Positions 34,864-42,528 of a DNA stretch of 64,000 nt are shown here, in pieces. Numbering within the stretch: the stretch's first letter is position 1; the number at the start of each line of letters is the position of its first letter. Both the position numbers and the translations under genes were made by a program. Origin of the DNA: UBA57 sp963577725 (GTDB taxonomy: Archaea; Thermoproteota; Nitrososphaeria; Nitrososphaerales; UBA57); the NCBI GenBank assembly GCA_047517285.1, contig JAKZTE010000004.1, forward strand, positions 1-64,000, in the 5' to 3' direction. The notes beneath the pieces are model-generated. The model was given only the letters and a program-made list of their open reading frames with translations. It had not been told where the DNA came from and made no database searches.

Positions 34864-36630
34864 ATGTGTGGAATAACTGGATATATTGGGAATAAAGATG
34901 CAGCTCCAATTTTATTAAAATCATTAAAAAGAATGGAATACAGAGGTTATGATTCAGCAGGAATTTCAACTATTTATGAAGATAAGATAATAATAAAGAA
35001 GGATATTGGAAGAATAGATTCAATAAATGAAAAAATTCAATTATGGAAAGCAAAGGGTAAAGTTGGGATCGCCCATACAAGATGGGCTACACATGGAGGA
35101 GTAACAAAAGAAAATGCTCATCCGCATTTATCATGTAATAAAGAAGTAATACTAGTTCATAATGGGATTATAGAAAATTACAGAGAATTATTTAAAGAGT
35201 TATCAGATAATCATAATTTTCAGAGTGAAACAGATTCAGAAGTAATATCACATTTAATTGAAGAAGAATACAATAAATTAAAAGATCCGATAAAAACATT
35301 ACAGAATATTAGTAAGAAATTAAACGGTAGTTTTGCACTAATCATAATTTTTAGCGATAGAACAAATGAAGTCTATGGAGTAAGAAAATATGCACCGTTA
35401 ATTGTTGGAATTGGAGAAAAAGAGAATTTTATTTCGAGTGATATTGTTTCTTTCATAGATTATACAGATAATGTAATATTTTTAGAAGACAAGGAAATAG
35501 TAAAAGTTACACCGAATTCAATTGAAATACTAAACTTTGATGGAGATAAAGTAACACGAGATAAAACACATGTAGCCTGGGAAGCAGCAGATATTTCAAA
35601 AGAGGAATTTTCACACCATACTATTAAGGAGATACATGAACAAAGCTCTACGGTAAAAACTGCATTAAATCAAGATAAAGAAAAATTTGAAAAATTTGTC
35701 AAAGAATTATCAAGTGGAAAGGATATTTTTATCACCGGATCGGGTTCAAGTTTTCATATAGCGTTAATATTTAAGAAAATGCTTACAAAATTTGTAAAAA
35801 GTCAGGTACAGGTGTTTTTATCTAGTGAATCAGAAGAATATATAGAATTAATGGATGAAAATTCAATATTAATACCTATATCTCAGAGTGGAGAAACTGC
35901 AGATTTACTTGAAGTAATTCGTAATTTGAAAGACAAAGAAGTTACTATTTTATCAATATACAATACAATAGGTTCCTCATTGTCAAGAGTAAGTAACATT
36001 AGTCTGAATCTAAATTGTGGGCCAGAGATTGGAGTTGCTGCAACTAAAAGTTTTACATCTCAATTAGCAATAGTATACAAAATAATATTTGAATTAGGGA
36101 AGGTGAAGGATGGTAATGAAAAGATAGAGAAATTATCTGAGCAAATAAAGGAGATTATATCAAACGAAAAATCATTACATGAGATAATAGAATTACTGAA
36201 TGAATCAAATGATGTATATTTCTTAGGTAGATCAATACATCATCCAATTGCATTAGAAGGTGCATTAAAGCTAAAAGAGCTCGCGTATATTCATGCTGAA
36301 GGAATGGCAGCAGGTGAAATTAAACATGGAGCATTAGCTCTTGTTGAGGAAGGGACACCTGCAATAATTATTAATCCAAAAGATGAATCGTATGAGGATA
36401 CTATGAACAATGCAATAGAAATGAAAGCAAGAGGCGCAAAGATAATAGGAATATCAGTTGAGAATAACGAAGTGTATGATTATTGGATAAAGATTCCCAA
36501 AGTAGATAATATTTTGTATCCGTTGATTGAGCTTATTCCATTACAGCTTTTAGCATACTATACGGCAATAAGAAGAAAGAATAATCCAGATTATCCAAGA
36601 AACTTGGCGAAATCAGTTACAGTAAAATAA
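34864..36630 (+). CDS. glmS: Glucosamine-6-phosphate synthase (isomerizing)
   Basis: 588 residues. It makes glucosamine 6-phosphate from fructose 6-phosphate and glutamine, the entry to amino sugars for glycans. The N-terminal glutaminase domain starts 'MCGITGYIG' with nucleophile Cys2, 'HTRWATHGG' and 'VHNGIIENYREL'; two SIS domains follow ('ITGSGSSFHIAL', 'PISQSGETADLLEVI', 'EGALKLKELAYIHAEGMAAGEIKHG'; core 'HAEGMAAGEIKHG'), ending with the conserved 'PRNLAKSVTV'. The start has Cys2 directly after Met, as required. Confidence 0.96.
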   Translation: MCGITGYIGNKDAAPILLKSLKRMEYRGYDSAGISTIYEDKIIIKKDIGRIDSINEKIQLWKAKGKVGIAHTRWATHGGVTKENAHPHLSCNKEVILVHNGIIENYRELFKELSDNHNFQSETDSEVISHLIEEEYNKLKDPIKTLQNISKKLNGSFALIIIFSDRTNEVYGVRKYAPLIVGIGEKENFISSDIVSFIDYTDNVIFLEDKEIVKVTPNSIEILNFDGDKVTRDKTHVAWEAADISKEEFSHHTIKEIHEQSSTVKTALNQDKEKFEKFVKELSSGKDIFITGSGSSFHIALIFKKMLTKFVKSQVQVFLSSESEEYIELMDENSILIPISQSGETADLLEVIRNLKDKEVTILSIYNTIGSSLSRVSNISLNLNCGPEIGVAATKSFTSQLAIVYKIIFELGKVKDGNEKIEKLSEQIKEIISNEKSLHEIIELLNESNDVYFLGRSIHHPIALEGALKLKELAYIHAEGMAAGEIKHGALALVEEGTPAIIINPKDESYEDTMNNAIEMKARGAKIIGISVENNEVYDYWIKIPKVDNILYPLIELIPLQLLAYYTAIRRKNNPDYPRNLAKSVTVK

Positions 36631-36633
36631 AAT

Positions 36634-36867
36634 TTAGACGTCAGTGATTTCTTTATCTTCTTGATATGTCCATTCGTCTGAAGAGAGGCGATTACCTTCT
36701 TTGTCGTAACAACATAATTGACCACCTTCATCTTTTGTTTTACTATGTGAAGCATCGCAAAATGGATAGGTTTTACTAATACCGCACATACAGATTTTGA
36801 CTTTATCGCCAGAAGGTGTTATATGAATGAAGGGTTTGTCGGTAGAATGTTTAATTAATCTAGTCAT
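36634..36867 (-). CDS. CDGSH-type iron-sulfur protein
   Basis: 77 residues. 'KICMCGISKTYPFCDASH' fits the CDGSH zinc-finger-like pattern C-x-C-x2-(S/T)-x3-P-x-C-D-x-S-H that binds a [2Fe-2S] cluster with three Cys and one His; here the usual Gly is Ala. No membrane anchor is present. The family carries out redox or cluster-transfer functions; this protein's partner is unknown. It converges with glmS (3 bp apart) and precedes tRNA-Val. Confidence 0.88.
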   Translation of the reverse strand: MTRLIKHSTDKPFIHITPSGDKVKICMCGISKTYPFCDASHSKTKDEGGQLCCYDKEGNRLSSDEWTYQEDKEITDV

Positions 36868-36926
36868 GAGAAATTCATACTAATAATTGGTAATAAACTT
36901 TGCAAGTAGAACTAGAGGATATTTAG

Positions 36927-37023
36927 TGGGCACGCCCGGATTTGAACCGGGGACCTTCGCCGTGTAAAGGCGACATCCTAACCATTCTAGGAGTTAAATC
37001 AACTCTGACTAGACGACGCGCCC
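36927..37023 (-). tRNA. tRNA-Val (anticodon UAC) with a D-loop intron
   Basis: Cloverleaf on the minus strand: acceptor GGGCGCG/CGTGCCC with discriminator A, T-arm CCCGG-TTCAAAT-CCGGG, anticodon arm TCGCC-TTTACAC-GGCGA with anticodon TAC. The D-arm is interrupted: 5' half GTCT-AGTC and 3' half GG-TTA-GGAT are separated by about 23 nt (36984-37006 on the plus strand). Removing them gives AGTCGGTTA, a normal D-loop, placing the intron near position 17/18. CCA is not encoded. Confidence 0.9.
36984..37006 (-). other. Non-canonical tRNA intron in the D-loop of tRNA-Val
   Basis: The insert folds as GAGTT-GATTT-AACTC, flanked by TCTAG/CTAGA pairing and a three-base TCA bulge on the 5' side, a relaxed bulge-helix motif of the type cut by archaeal splicing endonuclease. 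Exact ends may shift by one to a few bases. Confidence 0.75.
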
Positions 37024-37044
37024 CCTATATAATTTTCATTAATG

Positions 37045-37055
37045 ATTATTTTAAG
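37045..37055 (-). promoter_or_regulatory. TATA-like box of tRNA-Val
   Basis: On the minus strand CTTAAAATAAT, centred about 27 bases before the tRNA 5' end, the expected archaeal spacing. Confidence 0.45.
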
Positions 37056-37097
37056 TCTTCATCCTTAAATTAGATTTTATAATTAATCTAATAGAAC

Positions 37098-38339
37098 ATG
37101 GTAAATGATATTTTAGTAATTGATCCAAGTATCGCAGGTATATCAGGAGATATGCTATTAAGTTCAACAATAGATTTAGGAGCAGATGAAGAGTTAGTAA
37201 TCGACAATATAGAGAGTATTAAAGATTATTTCAAGAATTGTAATCGTCTAGAGATAAGTTTTATCGATGTAATAAAAAATGGGTTTCGTGCGAAAAAAGC
37301 AAATATTGTAATTCAAGAAGATAATACGACGCACAATGTAAATAAATTAAATAATAACTTGGAGAATTGCGTCAAAAATATTTCCATATCTGAAGATGCC
37401 AGGTCGTTCATAAAGAGGTCGTTTGAGAATTTAATTTCTGCAGAAAAGAGATTACACGGAGTGACAAAAGAAGAGATGCATTTACATGAAGCAGGTTCAA
37501 TAGACACATTTGTTGATATTATTGGAACCGGAACTGCGTTAGATAATTTAGGATTATTTAAATTAAAACAGATCATAACTACACCGGTTTCAGTCGGAGG
37601 GGGAGATATAACATTCTCACATGGAAAAATGCAGAATCCAGCACCGGCGGTATTAGAGATTGCTAGAAGAAATAACATAATAATTAAAGGAGGGCCAGGG
37701 ATGTATGAAACTGCAACTCCGACAGGCATGTCGATGCTAGCGGCATTGGTAGAAGATAGTCAAGAATTTTTCCCTGGAATAAAACCAGACACAATAGGGA
37801 TAGGAGCAGGTTCGGCTGATTTTAAAGAGATACCAAACATTCTAAGAATTACATTAGGACAGAGATCCAAATTAGTTACTGACGAAGTTGCAATAATTGA
37901 AACAAACATAGATGATAGAACGGGAGAAGAATTAGGTTACGCAATGCAGAAGATAATTGATTATGGTGCATTAGATGTATCATTAATACCAACAATAGGA
38001 AAGAAGGGTCGCCCAAGTAATGTATTAAAAGTAATTACAAACTTAAGCAAAACAGAGTTTTTCTCCGATATTGTTATGCGAGAAACAGGAACACTGGGCG
38101 TGAGAGTATATCCAATATCAAGATTCATACAGATGAGGGAGAATGTGAAGATAAATGTAAGGATAAATGATGATGATGATGAAATTGATGTAAAAGTAGT
38201 CAAATCAGAATCTGGAGAAATTATTCAATTTAAGCCAGAATTTGATCAGATTATCAAATTATCTGAGAAACATAAGATGAATTTAATAGTGTTAAAAGAT
38301 GACATTTCGAAACAGATACAAAAAAAATTATTTAATTGA
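37098..38339 (+). CDS. larC: LarC family nickel-insertion protein (nickel-pincer cofactor synthesis)
   Basis: 413 residues. 'VIDPSIAGISGDMLLSS' is the characteristic N-terminus, 'HLHEAGSIDTFVDIIGT' and 'SVGGGDITFSHGKMQNPAPAVLEI' (core 'HGKMQNPAPAVLE') and 'GPGMYETATPTGMSMLAAL' are conserved blocks, and 'IIETNIDDRTGEELGYAM' starts the C-terminal CTP-using, nickel-binding half. Unlike the Lactobacillus gene, which is split by a frameshift, this is one continuous frame. It converges with larB, overlapping it by 12 bases. LarA is not in the window. Confidence 0.9.
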   Translation: MVNDILVIDPSIAGISGDMLLSSTIDLGADEELVIDNIESIKDYFKNCNRLEISFIDVIKNGFRAKKANIVIQEDNTTHNVNKLNNNLENCVKNISISEDARSFIKRSFENLISAEKRLHGVTKEEMHLHEAGSIDTFVDIIGTGTALDNLGLFKLKQIITTPVSVGGGDITFSHGKMQNPAPAVLEIARRNNIIIKGGPGMYETATPTGMSMLAALVEDSQEFFPGIKPDTIGIGAGSADFKEIPNILRITLGQRSKLVTDEVAIIETNIDDRTGEELGYAMQKIIDYGALDVSLIPTIGKKGRPSNVLKVITNLSKTEFFSDIVMRETGTLGVRVYPISRFIQMRENVKINVRINDDDDEIDVKVVKSESGEIIQFKPEFDQIIKLSEKHKMNLIVLKDDISKQIQKKLFN

Positions 38340-39092
38340 TTTTTTTTGAACAATAATTGCTGCAAGAACTCCTGCGGCAATACCGGAATCAATATTTACA
38401 GTTGCAATACCGAGTGCACAGGATTGTAGCATGCTCATCAATGCAGCAGTTCCTTTGTCACCATAACCATAACCGATTGATGTTGGCACTCCAATAACAG
38501 GTATGTCAACCATGCCAGCAATAATAGAAGGCATAGCTCCTTCACGACCTGCAACGGCCACTATCACATCTGCATCGTCTTGAATAACAGATGAAAGTGA
38601 GGAGAATAATCTATGTATTCCCGCAATTCCAACGTCATAATATGTAGTGCTTCTACATCCTACTTCGTCAACTATTACTTTAGCTTCTTCAGCAACAGGA
38701 ATATCGGCAGTACCTGCAGTAATAATTGCAACATGTCCATGAACTTTTTGCTTCTTTTTATTAGATATTACAACAGTATTTGCAAGAACATTTTTACGAA
38801 TGTATTTTTTAGTGAAAGACTTGGAGATTGCAGCAATATGAAATTTATCAGTACGACTAATTATCACATGACCTGAAGTTGAGAACATGTTTTTAGCGAT
38901 TTTAACAACTTGATCTGGAGACTTTCCTTCTGCAAGAATGATCTCAGGAACTCCTTTTCGAAATGAACGTCCAGTATCAATCTTTGCGATATTCTGAACT
39001 TCGTGTATAGAATTTAATTGAATTTGTTTTTTTGCAGTACTAGGAGTAAGTTCGCCAGTTGAAACTTTTTTCAATATTTCATCAATGGTCAT
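38328..39092 (-). CDS. larB: LarB, pyridinium-dicarboxylate mononucleotide synthase
   Basis: 254 residues. It carboxylates and hydrolyses nicotinic acid adenine dinucleotide at the start of nickel-pincer cofactor synthesis. A PurE-like domain fills the C-terminal two thirds: 'ITAGTADIPVAEEA', 'VAGREGAMPSIIAGMVD', 'GVPTSIGYGYGDKG' and 'ALMSMLQSCALGIATVNID' (core 'SMLQSCALG'). The N-terminal 'GVPEIILAEGKSPDQ' is also family-typical. It follows larE by 10 bp at the end of the leftward operon. Confidence 0.93.
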   Translation of the reverse strand: MTIDEILKKVSTGELTPSTAKKQIQLNSIHEVQNIAKIDTGRSFRKGVPEIILAEGKSPDQVVKIAKNMFSTSGHVIISRTDKFHIAAISKSFTKKYIRKNVLANTVVISNKKKQKVHGHVAIITAGTADIPVAEEAKVIVDEVGCRSTTYYDVGIAGIHRLFSSLSSVIQDDADVIVAVAGREGAMPSIIAGMVDIPVIGVPTSIGYGYGDKGTAALMSMLQSCALGIATVNIDSGIAAGVLAAIIVQKKSIK

Positions 39093-39102
39093 TTTTGTAA
39101 GA

Positions 39103-39909
39103 TTATTTATTTAGATTACCTGATTTATAACCTGATAGTTCCAAGGTTATGTACTTGAAACCAATGTGTTTTAATTCTTTGTCGATTCTATCCATTATTA
39201 ATTCATCAAACAACAATGAGCGTTCATGTTTTCCCACTTCAATTCTTGCCATATTATTATGATCTCGCACACGTAAAATTTCAATCCCTGTAAGTTCTTT
39301 AATGAATGCTTCAGCTTTTTCGATTTTTGTTAATGTTTTGAGGGTTATAGGCTGGCCATAAGAGACACGTGAAGAAAGACACGGTGCAGATGGTCTATCT
39401 GCAGTTGGTAATTGTAGATGTTTGGAGATATTTCTAATGTCAAGTTTAGTAAATTTAAGATCTACAAAAGGATGATGAATTTGATTTTCATTTGCTGCTT
39501 GTAGACCAGGACGAAAATCAGATAAGTCGTCCATATTTGTGCCATCTATTATAATCTCAATATCTTTTTCCTTTGAAAGATTGGACAAAGTCGAAAATAA
39601 TTCAGACTTGCAATAATAACATCGATTAGATGGATTTTGAGTGTATTGTGGATTTTCCATTTCATTAGTATTTACTACAAGATGTTTGATTCCAATCATT
39701 TTAGCAAGAGATTTTGCGTTAGTCAATTCACTTCTTGGGATACTAGGTGAATCGGCTGTAACTGCAATTGCTTTTTTACCGATGCTGGTAAATGCTGCTT
39801 TTGCTAACAAAGTACTATCTACTCCGCCTGAAAATGCAATCAAAACGGAATCATAATTTTTAAACCATGATTCTAAATCGTGTAATTTTGAAGTAATAGT
39901 GCTTTGCAA
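39103..39909 (-). CDS. larE: LarE, ATP-dependent sulfur transferase (three-cysteine type)
   Basis: 268 residues. The PP-loop 'SGGVDST' starts at residue 27; adenylation activates the cofactor precursor. Three cysteines are placed as in the [4Fe-4S]-carrying LarE group: Cys97 and Cys100 in 'NPSNRCYYCKSEL', and Cys177 in 'RPSAPCLSSR'. The Lactobacillus enzyme keeps only the last and sacrifices its sulfur, so this one is predicted to be catalytic. The operon also holds TusA and DsrE2, possible sulfur carriers. It lies 45 bp after the cyclo-ligase gene. Confidence 0.92.
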   Translation of the reverse strand: MQSTITSKLHDLESWFKNYDSVLIAFSGGVDSTLLAKAAFTSIGKKAIAVTADSPSIPRSELTNAKSLAKMIGIKHLVVNTNEMENPQYTQNPSNRCYYCKSELFSTLSNLSKEKDIEIIIDGTNMDDLSDFRPGLQAANENQIHHPFVDLKFTKLDIRNISKHLQLPTADRPSAPCLSSRVSYGQPITLKTLTKIEKAEAFIKELTGIEILRVRDHNNMARIEVGKHERSLLFDELIMDRIDKELKHIGFKYITLELSGYKSGNLNK

Positions 39910-39954
39910 TTTCTATAATCATGTAAACATCACAATAGTTAAAATGTTTATAAT

Positions 39955-40515
39955 TTATCTAACTTTGATTATACGATTTTCAGTAATAATCAGGTCCATA
40001 GGGACATCATGTTCGATAATATCAATCTCATCAACAACCTGGAAATCAAATGCTAGTGCAATTTTATATCCAACAGATTGAGAATTTAGGAATTTATCAT
40101 AATATCCAGAACCAAAACCTAGCCTATTACCTGATTGATCAAAGGCAAGGCCAGGAACAATAATAACGTCAATATTCATACAAATTTCTCCATCTGTGGG
40201 TTCAAGAATGCCAAGATTATTTGTTTTCAGAGTATCGGTACTGTTGATTATATGAAATATCATATTTTTAGATTCAACATTAATCCTGGGCAGACAAACT
40301 GTTTTTCCAGCATTCAGGGTTTTATCAATCATATTATGAGTATTAACTTCCGTATTCAAAGAATAATAAAAAGCAGCGCAGTCACTCTTCATGAAGATTT
40401 CATTAGAGAATAATTTATTCTGTATACTTTGAGATTTGAGATTAATATCATCTACAGATTGTGATGTGCGTGTATGTTTAATTTGGCTACGAATTAATTC
40501 ACGAGAATCAGTCAT
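39955..40515 (-). CDS. 5-formyltetrahydrofolate cyclo-ligase family protein
   Basis: 186 residues. 'MTDSRELIRSQIKH' resembles the N-terminal helix, 'VCLPRIN' and 'LGILEPTDGE' the middle, 'DVIIVPGLAFDQSGNRLGFGSGYYDKFL' the ATP-binding end; core motif 'RLGFGSGYYDKFL'. The family turns 5-formyl-THF into 5,10-methenyl-THF using ATP. It lies 4 bp after the unknown 124-residue gene and is cotranscribed with larE/larB by position. Confidence 0.9.
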   Translation of the reverse strand: MTDSRELIRSQIKHTRTSQSVDDINLKSQSIQNKLFSNEIFMKSDCAAFYYSLNTEVNTHNMIDKTLNAGKTVCLPRINVESKNMIFHIINSTDTLKTNNLGILEPTDGEICMNIDVIIVPGLAFDQSGNRLGFGSGYYDKFLNSQSVGYKIALAFDFQVVDEIDIIEHDVPMDLIITENRIIKVR

Positions 40516-40519
40516 ATGT

Positions 40520-40894
40520 TTATTGACTATTATCCTTAATCCATGTAATTAATGCTTTTTCATTTGAGTCACTGCTGTTATTAATAACTGGAACAACAAT
40601 ATTTTCTTGAGGAGAATTAATAGTAGATGTAAAAGTTGACATTTCTGCATATTCAATGTCCACCCACATAATACCATTGTCAACAAATTGTTCAGTGAGT
40701 CGTTCATCTACTCCACCAAAAGTTAAATTAAGAAGTCGATAAACAACACCGTCAATCCATTTAACATATGGAGAAGTCATTGAATGGGACTGTATTGCAG
40801 TTCGGCGTGCCAAATTATCAGGAGAATCATGTTTAATCAAACTAGAAATAATATATTCTTTAACTGGTCTGGAGCTTATTTTCATCTTTCTCAC
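40520..40894 (-). CDS. Conserved-looking protein of unknown function (124 aa)
   Basis: I do not recognise this protein. It has no signal peptide, membrane segment or cysteines. The N-terminus is basic ('KISSRPVKEYIISSLI'), the middle contains 'MTSPYVKWIDGVVYRLLNLTFGG', of which 'WIDGVVYRLLNLTFGG' looks like a folded core, and 'DNGIMWVDIEYAEMSTF' follows. Tight packing between DsrE2 and the cyclo-ligase (22 bp and 4 bp gaps) supports it as a real gene in the sulfur/Lar operon. Confidence 0.65.
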   Translation of the reverse strand: MRKMKISSRPVKEYIISSLIKHDSPDNLARRTAIQSHSMTSPYVKWIDGVVYRLLNLTFGGVDERLTEQFVDNGIMWVDIEYAEMSTFTSTINSPQENIVVPVINNSSDSNEKALITWIKDNSQ

Positions 40895-40916
40895 TTTGAG
40901 TCTAAATTTCTAATAC

Positions 40917-41420
40917 TTAAATGAATAGTGTCAATGCATCAGGTTCGCTGGCCCATGATAAGAATGCAGATGCTCCAACAATATCATCGACTTCAGGAAT
41001 AAGATCCTCTTCTTTAACATCCATGAATCCCATAGTAGGTGAACAAGCATGGAGTTTGACGCCACTGTCTTTAGCCATTTTAATCATTTCATATATATTA
41101 GGCCAAAATTTTTCGATCTTACTCTTCATCATAGTAGAAGCCACCTTAGTCATACCAGGAATTATACCAACTATATTTGGCATAGGCATGCCAGGATTTC
41201 CGACTGGTGCAATCTTTACAGAATTAACACCGTCTTTAGTTAGCGCTTTAAGACCCCAGAAAGTGAAATACATATCACAAGTCATTCCCATAGCAGGTGC
41301 AGTTGTAGCGAGAACAAGAGCAGGATAAAGCATATCAATAGTCCCTTTAGACACTACTAAGACGAGTCTCTTTTTTTGGATTCCGTTATTGCCAGGCTGA
41401 TTAGTAGTCAAATTTATCAC
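40917..41420 (-). CDS. DsrE/DsrF-like (DsrE2) sulfur-carrier family protein
   Basis: 167 residues. 'RLVLVVSKGTIDMLYPALVLATTA' starts the fold and 'MTCDMYFTFWGLKAL' is the DsrE2-type motif; a conserved cysteine lies in 'GVKLHACSPTMGF', the likely persulfide site. DsrE2 proteins pair with TusA to relay sulfane sulfur. The start overlaps the TusA stop by four bases (ATGA), so the two are coupled. 'GMPMPNIVGIIPGM' is unusually rich in Gly/Pro/Met. Confidence 0.85.
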   Translation of the reverse strand: MINLTTNQPGNNGIQKKRLVLVVSKGTIDMLYPALVLATTAPAMGMTCDMYFTFWGLKALTKDGVNSVKIAPVGNPGMPMPNIVGIIPGMTKVASTMMKSKIEKFWPNIYEMIKMAKDSGVKLHACSPTMGFMDVKEEDLIPEVDDIVGASAFLSWASEPDALTLFI

Positions 41421-41665
41421 TTTTTCTGAATATGAAATATAAAGGTCTTAGGAGAAGTATCTTCCACAGCACTATCAAGTAGAATATTGCCAGTTGTATG
41501 TGCCCAACCTTCAAAATCTATAGGGGCGCCAGGATCAGTAGTAATAACCTTAAGAATTTGACCCGACGAGAGTTTGGCTATTTCCTTATAAGTATTAATG
41601 ATTGGAAGTGGGCAGAGTAATCCTTTTTGATCTAACGTTTGAGAGATATTAAAATTTTCAGACAT
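41417..41665 (-). CDS. tusA: TusA/SirA family sulfur-carrier protein
   Basis: 82 residues from the ATG at 41665, which has a GGAG-type ribosome-binding site; an in-frame TTG at 41683 is less likely. 'LDQKGLLCPLPIINTYKEI' contains the CPxP motif whose Cys carries the persulfide. 'VITTDPGAPIDFEGWAHTTGN' is the second family motif. Located between peroxiredoxin and DsrE2. Confidence 0.92.
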   Translation of the reverse strand: MSENFNISQTLDQKGLLCPLPIINTYKEIAKLSSGQILKVITTDPGAPIDFEGWAHTTGNILLDSAVEDTSPKTFIFHIQKK

Positions 41666-41687
41666 CACCTTGATCAACTCCAATAAA

Positions 41688-42353
41688 CTACTTTGTAGAT
41701 GGATCGGCTATCAAACGAATATATGGCTTTACTGTTCTCCATCCATCTGGAAACAGAGATTTTGCTTCTTCGTCTTTGACTGCAGGAACAATTATAACAT
41801 CGTCTCCTTTTTTCCAATTTGCAGGAGTAGCTAATTTATGCTTTGCAGTCAATTGTAGTGAATCAATAATTCTCAGAATCTCTTTAAAATTACGTCCAGT
41901 AGCCATAGGATAACTTAAATGTAATTTGATTTTTTTATCAGGGCCTATAATGAAAACAGATCGAACAGTTTGATTGTCTGCGGCAGTACGGCCAATGCAA
42001 CTACCTTCCGTAGAAGCTGGTAACATATCATATAGTTTTGCAATACGAAGTTCTGTATCTGCAATAAGCGGATAATTAGGTCGGAACCCTGTAACTTCTG
42101 CAATATCGTCCAGCCAAGCTACGTGATCAGCTACTGGATCAACGCTTAAACCTATAATTTTTGTATTTCTACTAAGAAATTCAGACTCGAGTTCGGCAAG
42201 TGCGCCAAGCTCTGTAGTACATACTGGTGTGAAATCTTTTGGATGTGAAAATAACACAGTCCATCCTTCGCCAATCCAATTATGAAATTCGATTTCTCCA
42301 TGGGTGGTCTCTATTTTAAAATCAGGTGCGATATCATTTATTCTAAGCGACAT
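41688..42353 (-). CDS. Peroxiredoxin (Prx6/1-Cys-like)
   Basis: 221 residues from the ATG at 42353, which sits eight bases after GGAGG; an upstream in-frame ATG at 42368 overlaps that ribosome-binding site. 'SLRINDIAPDFKIETTHG' opens the protein, the peroxidatic Cys is Cys45 in 'HPKDFTPVCTTELG', and another Cys (about 119) lies in 'TEGSCIGR'. The long C-terminal arm fits the Prx6 group. It reduces peroxides in the cytoplasm and is the first gene of the TusA-DsrE2-Lar operon. Confidence 0.94.
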   Translation of the reverse strand: MSLRINDIAPDFKIETTHGEIEFHNWIGEGWTVLFSHPKDFTPVCTTELGALAELESEFLSRNTKIIGLSVDPVADHVAWLDDIAEVTGFRPNYPLIADTELRIAKLYDMLPASTEGSCIGRTAADNQTVRSVFIIGPDKKIKLHLSYPMATGRNFKEILRIIDSLQLTAKHKLATPANWKKGDDVIIVPAVKDEEAKSLFPDGWRTVKPYIRLIADPSTK

Positions 42354-42398
42354 CAGAAGTTCCTCCATTTTTGCTATTTTGTATATTTTGGTTCATTG

Positions 42399-42417
42399 AT
42401 TATAACCCAGTTATAAT
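42399..42417. promoter_or_regulatory. 8-3-8 perfect palindrome between peroxiredoxin and the divergent gene
   Basis: ATTATAAC-CCA-GTTATAAT, followed by an imperfect second copy ATTATAAT-GGC-GTTATATA at 42416-42434, centre-to-centre 17 bp. They lie 46-80 bp upstream of the peroxiredoxin start and probably form an operator pair. Confidence 0.5.
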
Positions 42418-42503
42418 TATAATGGCGTTATATATATAAAGATATAGTAAATACAATAAAATAATAAAAATTCATAGAGATAAATTGAGAAAAAATAGTC
42501 GTA

Positions 42504-42513
42504 TATATTTAAA
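42504..42513 (+). promoter_or_regulatory. TATA-like box of the 109-aa gene
   Basis: TATATTTAAA, centred about 21 bases before the ATG at 42529, so the mRNA is probably leaderless or nearly so. Confidence 0.45.
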
Positions 42514-42528
42514 CAAAGAATCTCAAGG

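Noticed and set aside
37098..38339. Programmed frameshift in larC
   Set aside because: The frame is continuous over both halves, so no recoding is needed.
42411..42422. True PerR box
   Set aside because: TTATAATTATAA is shorter than the bacterial consensus and the region is very AT-rich; it is reported only as part of a generic operator.
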